NCBI RefSeq assembly: GCF_016807805.1
Contig: NZ_CP063362.1
Location: 2,894,501-2,958,500, forward strand
Reading direction: 5' to 3'
Length of the DNA stretch: 64,000 nucleotides
DNA from: Xanthobacter dioxanivorans
Lineage (GTDB): Bacteria > Pseudomonadota > Alphaproteobacteria > Rhizobiales > Xanthobacteraceae
Below, one piece after another: positions 36,088 to 45,352 of this stretch; within the stretch, counting starts at the first letter, position 1; each line of letters starts with the position of its first letter. Below the pieces are notes generated by a model, which did not search any database, had not been told where the DNA came from, and saw only the letters and a list, made by a program, of their open reading frames with translations. Both the position numbers and the translations under genes were made by a program.

Positions 36088-37173
36088 ATGCACCGCCTCA
36101 CCCGCGCATTTTCGTCCGTTTCCGCCGTCCCCCGCGCCGGCTCGCTGTGGCGTCGGCAGGCGACGCGGCGCGCTGCGGCGCTGCTCGCCGCGGTGCTGCT
36201 GCTGTCGCCCGCCGGCGCAGCGGCGCAGAGCATGCAATTCCTGGGAGGCCAGTCGGCCCCATCCGCCGCCGGCCCGTTCGCGCCGCCGCCCGGCGCCCCC
36301 CGCCCGGTGCTCCAGGCGCCCGGCCCGGGGGCTCCCGCGGCGCCCTTCGCGCCGCCCGGCGGCGGGTCGTCGGCGCGCGAGCCGCACGCGGTGCTGCCCG
36401 CGGCGCCCGCCGGCAAGTCGGCGCTGGGCCTTTATGCCCGCTTCGGGACGGAGGGCGCGCCGGTGCCGCGCGGGCTCATCTGGCGTGTCTTCGCCGACCA
36501 GCCGGAGAGTTCGGGGGCCTTCCCTCTCGTGGCCGAGAGCTCGGAGGCCTCGCCGGTCTTCTTCCTCACGCCCGGCGGCTATATCGTCCACGTGGCCTTC
36601 GGCTTCGCCACCACCGCCCAGCGGGTGCAGGTGGGGCCGGTCTCGCGCCGGCAGGCCTTCGACATGCCGGCGGGCGCCCTGCGCCTCGCAGCGGACGTGA
36701 ACGACAAGCCCATCCCGGCGCAGAAGCTCACCTTCGACATCTTCGAGGGCTCGTTCCTGCAGGGGCGGACCTCCAGCCAGCCCTATTATCGGGGCGCCAG
36801 CGCCGGCGAGGTGGTGCTGCTGCCGGAGGGCACCTACCATGTGGTGTCCACCTACGGCGACGCCAATGCGGTGGTGCGCGCCGACGTGAACGTGCAGCCG
36901 GGCAAGCTCACCGACGCCACCGTGCACCATCGCGCGGCGCAGATCGTCCTGAAGCTGGTGAAGGTGCCGGCCGGCGAGGCGCTCGCCGACACCCAGTGGA
37001 CGGTGATCACCCCTGGCGGCGACACCATCAAGGAATCCATCGGCGCCTTCCCCACCTTCGTCCTCGGGGAGGGCGACTACACCGCCATCGCCCGCAAGGA
37101 CGGCAAGAACTACAACCGCGACTTCAAGGTGGAAGCCGGCAAGGACCAGGAACTGGAAGTGCTGCTGCGCTGA
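36088..37173 (+). CDS. Secreted protein with beta-sandwich-like repeats, function unknown
   Basis: 361 residues with a signal peptide (cleavage near AAA-QS at about residue 47) and a Pro/Ala/Gly-rich linker to residue 110. The remainder is made of beta-strand-rich segments (VFFLTPGGYIVHVAFGFATT, EVVLLPEGTYHVVSTYGDAN, TFVLGEGDYTAIARKDG). The recurring L(x)PxGxYxVxxxxG pattern suggests carboxypeptidase-regulatory-like or similar Ig-type domains. I know no function. A small cytochrome c gene follows after 58 bp. Confidence 0.65.
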   Translation: MHRLTRAFSSVSAVPRAGSLWRRQATRRAAALLAAVLLLSPAGAAAQSMQFLGGQSAPSAAGPFAPPPGAPRPVLQAPGPGAPAAPFAPPGGGSSAREPHAVLPAAPAGKSALGLYARFGTEGAPVPRGLIWRVFADQPESSGAFPLVAESSEASPVFFLTPGGYIVHVAFGFATTAQRVQVGPVSRRQAFDMPAGALRLAADVNDKPIPAQKLTFDIFEGSFLQGRTSSQPYYRGASAGEVVLLPEGTYHVVSTYGDANAVVRADVNVQPGKLTDATVHHRAAQIVLKLVKVPAGEALADTQWTVITPGGDTIKESIGAFPTFVLGEGDYTAIARKDGKNYNRDFKVEAGKDQELEVLLR

Positions 37174-37231
37174 TCCCCGCCCGTCGCGGTTCGGCGCGGG
37201 CGGCGTTCACCGGTGATGAAAGGCGGGCATC

Positions 37232-37558
37232 GTGAGATCTGACCTGAGGCTGACGCTCGCGGGGGCCGCTCTCGCCCTCCTCCTTGCTGGAGAGGTTCCG
37301 GCACGGGCGGCGGATGCCGCCGCCGGCCGTGTCCTTGCCGAGCGTCTGTGCGCCAACTGCCACGTGGTGGCGGTGGACGCCACGCGCGGCACCACCGACG
37401 CCCCGACCTTTCCCGCCATCGCCGCGCGGGACGGGGACATCTCCGGTCCCTGGCTCGCCTTCCGCCTGCTGCTCCCGCACCCGCAGATGCCGCAGGTCTC
37501 GCTGAACCGCACCGAGGCCGCCGACCTTGCAGCCTATTTTGCCGCGCTGAAGCGATAG
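37232..37558 (+). CDS. Small periplasmic c-type cytochrome
   Basis: 108 residues with a signal peptide (cut near ARA-AD) and one haem c site CANCH at residues 40-44. A probable Met axial ligand is in PHPQMPQV. It is a class I cytochrome c of about 80 mature residues. The start is GTG at 37232. The electron partner is unknown; it follows the secreted-protein gene and may be co-transcribed with it. Confidence 0.85.
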   Translation: MRSDLRLTLAGAALALLLAGEVPARAADAAAGRVLAERLCANCHVVAVDATRGTTDAPTFPAIAARDGDISGPWLAFRLLLPHPQMPQVSLNRTEAADLAAYFAALKR

Positions 37559-37648
37559 GGGGCCGCGCGGGGCCGGCGCGACGGCCGGGCTTGGAACCGC
37601 GGCGGTTTTCTGAAAGAAAGCGCCCAGGATAATCGCTCTGGATCGCCC

Positions 37649-38395
37649 ATGACCGCCGAACGGCCGCTCGCCGATAAAATCGCCCTCGTCACCGGCGCCA
37701 CCCGCGGCATCGGCGCGGCCACCGCCGTCGCCCTCGCGGCGGCGGGCGCCCATGTGGTGGCCGTGGGCCGCTCCGAGGGCGGGCTCCAGGACATCGACGA
37801 CGCCATCCGCGCCGTGGGCGGCACCGCCACCCTGGTGCCGCTGGACCTCAAGGATTCAGACGGCACCGATCGCCTCGGCGGCGCGCTGTTCGAGCGCTAC
37901 GGCCGGCTCGACGTGTTCGTGGCCAATGCCGGCGTGCTCGGCCCGCTGTCGCCGCTGGGCCATGTCTACCCGAAGGACTGGGACAACGCCGTGGCGGTGA
38001 ACCTCACCGCCAACTGGCGCTGCGTGCGCTCCTTCGATCCGCTGCTGAAGCTGTCGCCCGCCGGGCGGGCGGTGATGATCTCTTCCGGCGCGGCGCACAA
38101 GGCGCGGGCCTATTGGGGCCCCTACGCCATCACCAAGGCCGGGCTGGAAGCGATGGCCCGCACCTGGGCGGCGGAGAGCATCACCGGAAATCTCAAGGTG
38201 AACCTGTTCAATCCCGGCCCCATCCGCACCCTGATGCGCGCCAAGGCCTTTCCCGGCGAAGACCCGATGAGCCTGCCGCCCCCCGAGGCCGCGGCCGCCG
38301 GCATCCTGCCGTTGTGCCTGCCGAGCTTCACCGAGACCGGCCGGCTCTACGATTTCCCGCAGGGCCGGCTGCTGGACTTCCACCTGCCGTCCTGA
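37649..38395 (+). CDS. Short-chain dehydrogenase/reductase
   Basis: 248 residues of the classical SDR family. The cofactor motif TGATRGIG is near residue 15, the NAG motif in FVANAGVLGPL, the catalytic Ser in MISSGAAHK, and the Tyr/Lys pair in YAITKAGLEAM. The position after the second strand (VGRSE) favours NADP. It is like a 3-oxoacyl-reductase or sugar/alcohol dehydrogenase; the substrate is not determined. It converges with cysG. Confidence 0.9.
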   Translation: MTAERPLADKIALVTGATRGIGAATAVALAAAGAHVVAVGRSEGGLQDIDDAIRAVGGTATLVPLDLKDSDGTDRLGGALFERYGRLDVFVANAGVLGPLSPLGHVYPKDWDNAVAVNLTANWRCVRSFDPLLKLSPAGRAVMISSGAAHKARAYWGPYAITKAGLEAMARTWAAESITGNLKVNLFNPGPIRTLMRAKAFPGEDPMSLPPPEAAAAGILPLCLPSFTETGRLYDFPQGRLLDFHLPS

Positions 38396-38422
38396 ACGTG
38401 GGGCGGGGAGGCCTCCCTCGCG

Positions 38423-39919
38423 TCAGCCCGCCGCTGCCGCGCCGGCCGGCGGCGTGAGCACGCCGGCTCCCAGCTCGGCCAAAGCATGGCCGTAGAGCAC
38501 GAGGCACGGCCCCTCGGCGCCCGCGTCCACGGCGCGGGCCACGTCCTCGGCGAGGGTGGCGACGCGGCCCATGACCACCTTCTCTTCCGGCCGCGTCACC
38601 GAGAACACCGCCACCGCGGGGGTCGCGGGATCGATGCCGGCGGCCATCAGGTTGCGCACCAGGTCCGGCAGGGTCCGGCGCGGCATGTAGACCACCGTGG
38701 TCGCCGCCTTGTCGGACAGGGCGCCATAGTCGAGGTCCTTCGGCAGCTTGCCGTCGCGGGCATGGGCGGTGACGAATTGCAGCCGCCGCGCGTGGTCGCG
38801 ATGGGTGAGGGAGGTGACGAGCCGGCTCGCCGCGCCCTGCGGCGCGGAGATGCCGGGGATCACCTCCACCGGCACGCCCGCCGCCCGGCAATGGGCGATC
38901 TCCTCGCCGGCGCGGCCGAAGATCATGGGCTCGCCGCCCTTCAGGCGCACCACCCGGCGGCCTTCGCGGGCGAGGTCCACCATCAGGGCGTTGATGTCGT
39001 CCTGCTTGCAGGAGGGGCCGTAGCCGGTCTTGCCCACCAGCATCTTCCTCGCCTCGCGGCGGGAGAAATCGAGGATGGCGGGCGAGACGAGGTCGTCATA
39101 GAGCACCACGTCCGCCGATTGCAGCGCCCGCACCGCCTTGAGCGTCAGCAGCTCGGGGTCGCCCGGACCCGCGCCCACCAGCACCACCGAGCCGGAATGC
39201 GCGGCCGCGCCTTCGGTCTCGATGGCATTGAACAAGGCGGCGCGGTCGTCGTCGTCGGGCGCGCGGTTGGGCTCGGCGAGGGCTTTCGCGGCGAAGCGCT
39301 CCCAGAAGGCGCGGCGCGCATGGTGCGACAGGCCGCGCGCGGTGACCTGATGGCGCCAGGTCTTCGCCGCCAGCGCCCAGGCCTTGAAGCCCGTGGGCAG
39401 CAGCGCCTCGATCTTGGCCCGGACCGCCTGGCCGAAGACCGGCGCCGCGCCGTCGGTGGAGATGCCCACCACGAGGGGCGAGCGGTTGACGATGGCGCCG
39501 AAGGTGAAGTCGGAGAGGGCCGGGCGGTCCACCACGTTCACCGGCACCCCCGCCGCGCGGGCGGCGGCGGAAAACCGCGCGGCTTCACCCTCGTCCTCGC
39601 CGTCGGCCACCGCGAGGACGGCGCCGTCGAGGTCGTCCGCGTGCCACGCGCGCACATGGATGGCGATGGGGCCGTGCGGGGGAGCCCCGGCGAGGCGCCA
39701 CAGGTCCTCGCACACCTGGGGGGCGATCACCTCCACCCGCGCGCCGGCGGCGGACAGCAGCTCGGCCTTCCAGGCCGCGGGCTCACCACCCCCCGCCACC
39801 AGCACCCGCCGCCCCTCGAGGCCGAAGAAGACGGGCAGGCGGGCGATCTGCTCCATGCGCGCATGGCCGGTGTGGCGCGGCGCGCGGGAGGAGGGGGTGT
39901 CGGGGCCGGTGGCGGCCAT
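38423..39919 (-). CDS. cysG: Siroheme synthase (uroporphyrinogen methyltransferase, precorrin-2 oxidase, ferrochelatase)
   Basis: 498 residues with the full CysG fusion. The N-terminal NAD-dependent precorrin-2 dehydrogenase/ferrochelatase half has GLEGRRVLVAGGGEPAAWKAE and NVVDRPALSDFTFGAI. The C-terminal SAM-dependent uroporphyrinogen-III methyltransferase half has VVLVGAGPGDPELLTLKAVRAL, GRAGEEIAHCRAAGV and VIPGISA. It makes siroheme for sulfite or nitrite reductase. No cysI/cysH or nir gene is in the window, so the gene is separated from its usual partners. The start at 39917-39919 has AGGAG upstream; a start 21 codons later is possible. Confidence 0.94.
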   Translation of the reverse strand: MAATGPDTPSSRAPRHTGHARMEQIARLPVFFGLEGRRVLVAGGGEPAAWKAELLSAAGARVEVIAPQVCEDLWRLAGAPPHGPIAIHVRAWHADDLDGAVLAVADGEDEGEAARFSAAARAAGVPVNVVDRPALSDFTFGAIVNRSPLVVGISTDGAAPVFGQAVRAKIEALLPTGFKAWALAAKTWRHQVTARGLSHHARRAFWERFAAKALAEPNRAPDDDDRAALFNAIETEGAAAHSGSVVLVGAGPGDPELLTLKAVRALQSADVVLYDDLVSPAILDFSRREARKMLVGKTGYGPSCKQDDINALMVDLAREGRRVVRLKGGEPMIFGRAGEEIAHCRAAGVPVEVIPGISAPQGAASRLVTSLTHRDHARRLQFVTAHARDGKLPKDLDYGALSDKAATTVVYMPRRTLPDLVRNLMAAGIDPATPAVAVFSVTRPEEKVVMGRVATLAEDVARAVDAGAEGPCLVLYGHALAELGAGVLTPPAGAAAAG

Positions 39920-40110
39920 GGGGAAAGATGCTCCTGAGAGGCTCTGGTTTCGAAGCGTACGGCGCGGCGCGCCGGCGATCAACGCGCGCGTCGGGGCGGG
40001 GTGGAATGCCCGGTCGTGGCCTTCGCGAGCCTGCACGCGGCTGGGCCTGCACGCGGTTGGGACCATCATGCCCGGCACGAGGCCCGGCGTGACGGTCCCA
40101 CCGGCATCCT

Positions 40111-40455
40111 TCAGTCGCGGGCGGCGACGATGATGATCTCCACCAGATACTTGGGTGCCGCCAGCTTGCCCTCGCTGGTGGCGCGGGCGGGCGGATTCTC
40201 CTGGTCGACCCAGGCGTCCCACACGGCGTTCATGTCGGCGAAGTTGGCGATGTCCGAAAGCCAGATGGTGGCCGAGAGGATGCGCGACTTGTCGGTGCCG
40301 GCACGGGCCAGAAGGCTGTCGATGGAGGCGAGGACCCCGCGGGTCTGGCTCGCCACGTCCGCGCCCTCGGCCACCTGGCCGGCGAGGTAGATGGTGTTGC
40401 CGTGGATCACGGCTTCGCTCATGCGGCGGCCCTTGTCGAGCCTCTCGATGCTCAT
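40111..40455 (-). CDS. RidA family protein
   Basis: 114 residues of the RidA/YjgF/UK114 family, trimeric proteins that hydrolyse reactive enamine/imine intermediates. The segments GNTIYLAGQVAEGADV, QTRGVLASIDSLLARAG and ATIWLSDIANFADMNAVW match the family. The typical Arg of active deaminases (RxTVEV/A near the C-terminus) is not present: the segment reads KLAAPKYLVEIIIVAARD. It may therefore belong to a non-archetypal Rid subgroup. Confidence 0.88.
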   Translation of the reverse strand: MSIERLDKGRRMSEAVIHGNTIYLAGQVAEGADVASQTRGVLASIDSLLARAGTDKSRILSATIWLSDIANFADMNAVWDAWVDQENPPARATSEGKLAAPKYLVEIIIVAARD

Positions 40456-40795
40456 GGATCGGTCCTTTCGTTGCGGGGGAGGTGTTTAGCAGCTTGGGGG
40501 GCGGATGCGTCAACCGGGGGAACGTCGCCGGCCAATCGGTGGTGGACAGCTCAACCGCCGTCATGCTCCGGCTTGACCGGAGCATCCGTCCCGCCGCCGG
40601 GCGTGATGCCCGGCCAGAGCATGGGCCCTCCGGCAAAGCCGGAGGGCGACGACGGTTCGGGAGCCCAGCAAGAGACCGCCGAAGGCGCTTCCATAATCCG
40701 GCGATCCAACACATCGCCCGCTGCGCGAGCGTTTTGACGCCGGGTCCCCGCTCTCCTTCAGCTTCGCTGCGGTGGGCAGGGATGCGCGGAGTGCC
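40456..40795. repeat. Gene-free region with three clustered hairpins (REP-like)
   Basis: No gene is seen in these 340 bp. Three stem-loops follow one another: TGCTCCGG-CTTGA-CCGGAGCA (40563-40583), GCCGGGC-GTGAT-GCCCGGC (40596-40614) and GCCCTCCGGC-AAA-GCCGGAGGGC (40625-40647). The first is a diverged copy of the CTTGT-loop repeat found at 11.6 and 35.2 kb, with paired changes that keep the stem. It lies between the polA stop and the ridA-like start. Confidence 0.6.
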
Positions 40796-43788
40796 TCAGT
40801 GCGCCTCTTCCCAGTTCTTCGCGGCGCGGGCGTCCACCTTCAGCGGCACCGCGAGGGTGACGGCGGGGCTGGCCGCGGTCTCCATGGCGTGGCGCACCAC
40901 CGGGATGGTCGCGTCCGCCTCGCCGGCAGGCACCTCGAACACAAGCTCGTCGTGCACCTGCAGCAGCATGCGGGCTTCGAGCCCGGCCTTCGCGAGCGCC
41001 GGCTCCATGCGGATCATGGCCCGGCGGATGATGTCCGCCGCCGTGCCCTGGAGGCGGGCATTGATGGCGGCGCGCTCGTTGAAGGCGCGGATGGAGGGGT
41101 TCTTCGCCGCGATGTCGGGATAGTGGCAGCGCCGGCCGAACAGCGTTTCCACGTAGCCATGCTCGCGGCAGAAGGTCTTGGTCTCCTCCATATAGTCGCG
41201 GATGCCGGGGAAGCGCTCGAAATAGCGCTTGATGTACTGGCCTGCCTCATCGCGCGGAATGCCCAGCTGGTTGGCGAGGCCGAAGGCGGAGATGCCGTAG
41301 ATGATGCCGAAATTGATCGCCTTGGCCCGACGGCGGATCTCGGCCGGCATGTCCTGCACCGGCACGCCGAACATCTCGGATGCGGTCATGGCATGGATGT
41401 CCAGGCCCTCGGTGAAGGCCTGCCGGAGCGCGGGGATCTCTGCGATCTCGGCCAGCAGCCGCAATTCGATCTGCGAATAGTCCGCCGAGACGAGCAGGTT
41501 GCCGTCCTCCGCCACGAACGCCCGGCGGATGCGCCGGCCCTCCTCGGTGCGGATGGGGATGTTCTGCAGGTTGGGGTCGGACGAGGACAGGCGCCCGGTG
41601 GTGGTGGCGGCGAGCGCATAGGATGTATGGACGCGCCTGGTCTGCGGGTGGACGAAATTGGGCAGCGCGTCCGTATAGGTGGAGCGGAGCTTGGAGAGCT
41701 GGCGCCAGTCCAGGATCTTCTGCGGCAGCTTGTGCCCGGCCTCGGCCAGTTCCTCCAGCGCGGTGGCCTTGGTGGACCACATGCCGGTGGCGGTCTTGGT
41801 GCCGCCGGGAAGCCCCATCCGGCCGAACAGGATGTCGCCCATCTGCTTCGGCGAGCCCACGTTCAGCCGCTCGCCGGCAAGTTCCGCGATCTCATCCTCG
41901 ATCCGCGCCGCGCCCTGCGCGAACTCGGAGGAGAGGCGCGCCAGCATCGCCTTGTCGATGGAGATGCCCCGGCTCTCCATGCGCGCCAGCACCGGGATGA
42001 GCGGGCGCTCCAGCGTCTCGTAGACCGTGGTCCGCGCTTCCGCCGCCAAGCGCGGCTTCAGCACCCGCCACAGGCGCAGGGTGACGTCCGCATCCTCGGC
42101 GGCATAGGCGGTGGCCGTGTCGAGCGCCACCTTGTCGAAGGTGATCTGCGCCTTGCCCTTGCCGGTGACTTCCGAAAAGGCGATGGGCTGGTGGCCGAGG
42201 TGGAGGACCGAAAGCTCGTCCATGCCGTGGCCGTTGCGCCCCGCGTCCAGCGCGTAGGACATGCACATGGTGCAGTCGATGGGCGCGACCTCGATGCCGT
42301 GGCGGGCGAGGATGAGCTGGTCGTACTTCACATTGTGCCCGACCTTCAGCGTGCCCTTGTCCTCCAGCACGCCCTTCAGCGCGGCGATGGCGTCGGCGAA
42401 CGGGATCTGGCCCGGCAGCAGTCCCTCGCTGAACAGCCCGTCCCCGGCGCCCTGATGGGCGAGGGGGATGTAGCAGGCCTCGTTGGGCGAGAGCGCCAGC
42501 GAGACGCCCACCAGATCCGCCTGCATGGGGTCCAGCGAGGTGGTCTCGGTGTCGAAGGCGACGAGCCCCTGGTCGGCGGCCTTGGCGCACCACGCCTTGA
42601 GCTCGGCGAGGTCGAGGATGGTGCGGTATGCCTTGCGGTCCACTGGGGTGGCGCGGGCCTCGCCGGCGCGGGCCTGGGCGAGGTCGGACGGGTTGAGGGT
42701 GCCCTTCGGCGTGTCCGCGGACGCCTGTGCAGCCGTCCCGCCGGACGCCGTGCCCCCGGCGCGGCAGCGTCCGCCTCGGGGCCGGGGCCGAAGAGGTCGC
42801 CCTTAGGGGCGAGCCTCGGGTCGGGCTCCACTTCTCCCGCCTCGACACCATAGGCCTCGGCCACGCGGCGGGTGATGGTGGTGAATTCCATGGCCTTCAG
42901 GAACGCGATGAGCTGCCGGGCGTCGGGCGCCTCCAGCACCAGATCGTCGAGGGGCACCTCCACCGCCACGTCGCGCACCAGCGTCACCAGCTGCTTGGAG
43001 ATGCGCGCCGCCTCCGCATTGCCCAGGAGCGATTCGCGCCGCTTGGGCTGCTTGATCTCGGACGCGCGGGAAAGCAGCGTCTCCAGGTCGCCATATTCGC
43101 CGATGAGCTGGGCGGCGGTCTTGATGCCGATGCCGGGCACGCCCGGCACATTGTCGGTCGAGTCGCCCGCCAGCGCCTGCACGTCGGTGACCTTTTCCGG
43201 CGGCACGCCGAAATATTCCACCACCTCGCCGAGGCCGATGCGCCGCTCCGGCCGTGCCCCGCGCCCGCCGCTCTCGCCGGAGGCGGGATCGTACATGGCG
43301 ACGTTCGGGCCGATGAGCTGCATCAGGTCCTTGTCGGCGGAGACGATCAGCACCTCCGCCCCTGCCTTCACCGCCTGGTCGGTATAGGTGGCGATGAGGT
43401 CGTCCGCCTCGTAGCGCGCCTGCTCCACCGGGATGAGGCCGAAGGCGCGCACCGCCTCGCGCATGAGCGGAAACTGCGGGATCAGCTCGTCCGGCGGGTC
43501 GGAGCGGTTGGCCTTGTAGTCGGGATAGAGCTCCTTGCGGAAACTGTCCTCCGACTTGTCGAAGATGATGGCGAGGTGGGTCGGCTTGATGCCGACCGCC
43601 CCGTCGCGCACGAACTGGAACAGCTTGGTGCAGAACAGCCGCACCGCGCCGGTGGGCAGGCGGTCCGAGCGGAAATTGTACTTGCGGTCCTGGTTGATGG
43701 ACTGGAAGTAGGCGCGGAAGACGAACGAGGACCCATCCACCAGGAAGACGTGGTCACCGGGCTTGAGGGGTCGGGGAGAAGGAGACAT
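40796..43788 (-). pseudogene. polA: DNA polymerase I, frame broken at a G run between exonuclease domains
   Basis: The N-terminal frame from 43788 gives the 5'-3' exonuclease (LVDGSSFVFRAYF, VSADKDLMQLIG, GDSTDNVPGVPGIG). The other frame, down to 40796, gives the 3'-5' exonuclease with intact Exo I (FDTETTSLD), II (NVKYD) and III (YAAEDAD) motifs. It continues into the polymerase with motifs A (DYSQIELR), B (RRRAKAINFGIIYG) and C (VHDE). The frames meet in a Gly/Ala-rich linker at a five-C run (42753-42757). One added base restores a single protein of about 998 residues. The downstream frame has no good ribosome binding site. A sequencing indel or a recent mutation is likely. Confidence 0.85.
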
Positions 43789-43867
43789 GTGCGGTCCGCC
43801 TGAATGAGGCGCGCACGATGCCCGAGGGGGGCGCGCCGAACAAGGGGCGCGGGCGACGCCTTCTCCC

Positions 43868-45352
43868 TCAGCCCGCCACCGTCTCCGCGACGCTCGCCGC
43901 CACGCCGCCGGCGAGGATCCGGCCGAGCGCCGCGCGCACCGGCCCGGCGAATCGGGGATCGGCCGGCAGGTCGTCCCCGAACACCTCGCGCACCGAGAGG
44001 AGGGCGGGCGTGAGGCGGTCGGCATCGGGACCGGCCGCGTCGGCGAGCGCCCGCAGCCGGCCCGCCAGGGGGTCGCGCACTTCGATGGGCGTGCCGTGCT
44101 CGTCGCGGCCGGTGACGTAGCGCATCCAGCCGGCGATGGCGAAGGCGAGGAGCGGGATGGGCGCGCCGGCGGCGAGCCGGTCCCGCGCCGGGGCGACGAG
44201 GCGCTGCGGCAGCTTCTGCGAGCCGTCCATGGCGATCTGCCAGGTGCGGTGCTTCAGCGCCGGGTTTCGGAAGCGCTCGCGCAGGGCGCGCTTGTAGGCG
44301 CCCACGTCCACGCCGGCGGGCAGATGCAGGGTCGGGGTGATCTCCTCGTCCTGCAGCCGCTCCACCAGGCGGGCGAAGGCCGGCGCCGCCATCACGTCGG
44401 CGATATGGGCGTAGCCGGCGAGGGCACCGAGATAGGCCATGGTGGAATGGGCGCCGTTGAGCAGGCGCAGCTTCATGTGCTCGTAGGGGGCGACATCCGG
44501 CACCAGCTCGACGCCCACCTCCTCCAGCGGCGGCCGGCCGAGGGGGAAATGGTCCTCTACCACCCACTGGCTGAACGGTTCCGCCGAGACCGGCCACGCG
44601 TCCTCCATCCCCAGTCCGTCCGCCACCAGGGCCCGCACCGTGTCGGTGGTGGCGGGGACGATGCGGTCCACCATGGTGGAGGGGAAGGCCACCTCGCCTT
44701 CCACGAACCGCCCGAGGTCGGCCTCGCGCAAGGCGGCGAGGCGGGCGACGACCCGCGCCACGGTCCGGCCGTTTGCCGGCAGGTTGTCGCAGCACAGGAC
44801 GGTGAAGGGGGCGATACCAGCGGCACGGCGCCGGCGCAGCGCCTCCACCAGAAAGCCCGGCGCGCTCACCGGGCGCTCGGGATCGGCGAGGTCGGCGCGG
44901 ATGTCCGGGTGGCCCTCGTCCAGGGTGCCGGCGGCGGGATCGTGGCAATAGCCCTTCTCGGTCACCGTGAGGGTGACGATGCGCACCGCCGGGTCGGTCA
45001 TGGCGGCGAGCAGCGCCTGCGGCTCGCGTGGCGCCACGAGCAGGCGGCGCAGGGAGCCGATCACCCGCAGGCGGTCGCCCTCCCCGGAGCGGGTGACGAG
45101 GGCGTAGAGGCCGTCCTGCGGGTCGAGGGCATCGGATGTGTTGGGCGAGCGCAGGCTGGCGCCTGCCACCGCCCAGCCCGCATGGCCGCGGCCGAGGATG
45201 TCGTCGAGGTAGACCGCCTGGTGCGCCCGGTGGAAGGCGCCGACGCCCAGATGCACCACGCCCACCTGCGCCGCCGCCACGTCATAGCCGGGGCGGCGCA
45301 CGGGGGCGGGCACATGGGCGAGGCTGGCGAGGGACAGCCGTGCGCCGCTCAC
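43868..45352 (-). CDS. Mannitol dehydrogenase-family hexuronate oxidoreductase (UxuB/UxaB type)
   Basis: 494 residues of the long-chain polyol dehydrogenase family (fructuronate, tagaturonate and mannitol enzymes). The N-terminal NAD domain has VVHLGVGAFHRAHQAVY. The catalytic C-terminal domain has KLRLLNGAHSTMAYLGALAG, with the conserved Lys/Asn/His. The start is the GTG at 45350-45352, overlapping the uxaC stop (GTGA). Linkage to uxaC and uxaA suggests reduction of tagaturonate to altronate, although the sequence type is often labelled fructuronate reductase. Both are plausible. Confidence 0.88.
   Translation of the reverse strand: MSGARLSLASLAHVPAPVRRPGYDVAAAQVGVVHLGVGAFHRAHQAVYLDDILGRGHAGWAVAGASLRSPNTSDALDPQDGLYALVTRSGEGDRLRVIGSLRRLLVAPREPQALLAAMTDPAVRIVTLTVTEKGYCHDPAAGTLDEGHPDIRADLADPERPVSAPGFLVEALRRRRAAGIAPFTVLCCDNLPANGRTVARVVARLAALREADLGRFVEGEVAFPSTMVDRIVPATTDTVRALVADGLGMEDAWPVSAEPFSQWVVEDHFPLGRPPLEEVGVELVPDVAPYEHMKLRLLNGAHSTMAYLGALAGYAHIADVMAAPAFARLVERLQDEEITPTLHLPAGVDVGAYKRALRERFRNPALKHRTWQIAMDGSQKLPQRLVAPARDRLAAGAPIPLLAFAIAGWMRYVTGRDEHGTPIEVRDPLAGRLRALADAAGPDADRLTPALLSVREVFGDDLPADPRFAGPVRAALGRILAGGVAASVAETVAG

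Noticed and set aside
40796..42643. Polymerase half of polA as an independent gene from the GTG at 42643
   Set aside because: The GTG has no suitable ribosome binding site, and the frame continues upstream through a linker that joins the 5' exonuclease after a 1-bp correction.
40772..42853. A 693-codon plus-strand frame antisense to polA
   Set aside because: The polymerase motifs A, B and C on the minus strand are decisive.
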